Of a stretch of 6,939 nucleotides of DNA, positions 6,146-6,939 are shown one piece after another (within the stretch, counting starts at the first letter, position 1; the number at the start of each line of letters is the position of its first letter). The notes beneath the pieces are model-generated. The model saw nothing but the letters and a program-made list of their open reading frames with translations, ran no database searches and had not been told where the DNA came from. The position numbers were made by a program, and so were the translations under genes. The DNA is from Candidatus Saccharimonadota bacterium (GTDB lineage Bacteria > Patescibacteriota > Saccharimonadia > Saccharimonadales > Saccharimonadaceae), in the NCBI GenBank assembly GCA_017510305.1, contig JAFWNO010000009.1, positions 1 to 6,939 on the forward strand, given 5' to 3'.

Positions 6146-6939
6146 TGCCAGGCCCAAATAAAAAAGCAGTCGAAAAGCCCAAGAATCTCGGCCATTCCGC
6201 CAAGATGTTTATCAAATCCCTCGGCAAATACCGCCTGCCACTCATCACCATCTGCCTACTTGCCGCCATTGCTACCTTCCTCACCATCTTTGGCCCACGC
6301 ATCCTCGGCAACATGACCACCACCGCCATCACCAGCCTCACCGCCACCGGCCATATCGACTGGGCGCCCATTGCTAGCAGTGCCATCACCCTCATCATTC
6401 TCTATATTATCTCCGCCATCATCAGTTATATCCAAGGCTATATCCTCACCATCGTTTCCTCAAAATACATCGCCGGCCTCCGCAGCCAAATTATCGATAA
6501 AATCTCCCGCCTCTCTATTTCCTATTACGACAAGACTCAATTTGGCGACACTCTCTCCCGCATGACAAACGATGTCGACACTATCGATGCCACCCTCACC
6601 CAATCTCTCACCGAAATCATCACTAGCCTTACCATGATTATCGGCATCCTCATCATGATGTTTACTATCTCCCTACCACTTTCGCTCATCGCCATCGTCA
6701 CCGTACCACTTTCGCTCGTCGTCGTTGGTAAAATCATGAACAAAGCCCAAAAATATTTCCGCTCCCAGCGCGAATATCTCGGCAAAGTCAATTCCGCCAT
6801 CGAAGAAGATTACACTGGCCAGCAAATCATCAAAGTCAATACTCACAGTAAAGCCTCTCTAGCCCATTTCAAAGACCAAAATAATGCCCTCTACGAAACC
6901 AGTTGGAAATCTCAATTCCTCGGCTCTCTCGCCTTTCCC
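6145..6939 (+). CDS. ABC exporter half-transporter, partner subunit (LmrD/BmrD/TM288-like), cut by right edge
   Basis: The frame is open for 265 codons to the window edge and starts MPGPNKKAVEKPKN, a hydrophilic extension typical of the second subunit in heterodimeric exporters. Only membrane-domain sequence is present. Hydrophobic segments lie at about 31-52, 76-104 and 158-195. FGPRILGNMTTTAI (49-62) is the usual segment after the first helix. SYYDKTQFGDTLSRMTNDVDTID (126-148) and IEEDYTGQQIIKVN (219-232) are the conserved cytoplasmic coupling regions. The nucleotide-binding domain lies beyond the edge, so the expected consensus Walker B Glu and switch His cannot be checked. It shares a transcript with the upstream subunit. 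The family is clear from the membrane domain and pairing; the substrate is unknown. Confidence 0.88.
   Translation, partial: MPGPNKKAVEKPKNLGHSAKMFIKSLGKYRLPLITICLLAAIATFLTIFGPRILGNMTTTAITSLTATGHIDWAPIASSAITLIILYIISAIISYIQGYILTIVSSKYIAGLRSQIIDKISRLSISYYDKTQFGDTLSRMTNDVDTIDATLTQSLTEIITSLTMIIGILIMMFTISLPLSLIAIVTVPLSLVVVGKIMNKAQKYFRSQREYLGKVNSAIEEDYTGQQIIKVNTHSKASLAHFKDQNNALYETSWKSQFLGSLAFP

Noticed and set aside
6674..6720. Direct repeat of TACCACTTTCGCTC, twice, about 33 nt apart.
   Set aside because: Both copies encode PLSL in a membrane helix region, a common pattern in ABC exporters, so this is probably low-complexity coding sequence rather than a functional repeat.
1..6939. Alternative genetic code (UGA as Gly or Trp).
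   Set aside because: No in-frame TGA occurs in any reading frame judged real, and all Trp codons are TGG. The intact genes all stop with TAA, so TGA as a stop is not directly shown either.

Overview
The window reads as a compact bacterial segment with five genes in three transcription units and almost no intergenic DNA. It most resembles a Candidate Phyla Radiation bacterium, with Saccharibacteria (TM7) as the best guess. That rests on the gene mix (CapA-like protein, single-pass class-A-type serine hydrolase, heterodimeric ABC exporter), the tight packing and what I recall of protein relatives. No search was possible, so the lineage is tentative. Intact frames contain no in-frame TGA and every Trp codon is TGG. 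The standard bacterial code therefore fits, and the UGA-recoding lineages (Gracilibacteria, Absconditabacteria, mycoplasmas) do not.

Layout. (1) Minus strand, 1926 down to the left edge: a glycoside hydrolase family 97 (SusB-type) gene without a signal peptide. A net one-base loss near 1280-1300 breaks it into two fragments, but every family active-site residue I can place is intact. (2) 1927-1982: a 56-bp divergent intergenic region holding two interleaved promoters. (3) 1983-4360, plus strand: a two-gene operon of membrane-anchored extracytoplasmic proteins, a CapA-family protein and a class A beta-lactamase/D-Ala-D-Ala-peptidase-like serine hydrolase, overlapping by 43 bp. (4) 4385 to the right edge, plus strand: an operon for a heterodimeric ABC exporter. 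The first subunit has a degenerate ATP site, and the second, cut by the edge, overlaps it by 1 bp.

The most notable pattern concerns gene starts. All three operon-leading genes have an extended -10 (TGnTAYAAT) whose first base lies 12-14 nt from the ATG, so the predicted transcription start falls at or within 2 nt of the start codon, and none has a usable Shine-Dalgarno. The two internal operon genes have strong Shine-Dalgarno sequences. This implies leaderless transcripts for operon heads and SD-dependent internal initiation. The plus strand also looks C-rich over G in most lines sampled, whichever strand is coding, suggesting replication-strand bias.

Functionally, the middle operon looks like a cell-envelope module, the last a drug/lipid/peptide-type efflux pump, and the GH97 an intracellular alpha-glucosidase-like enzyme if it is functional at all. 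I found no RNA genes, CRISPR array, insertion sequence or convincing terminator.
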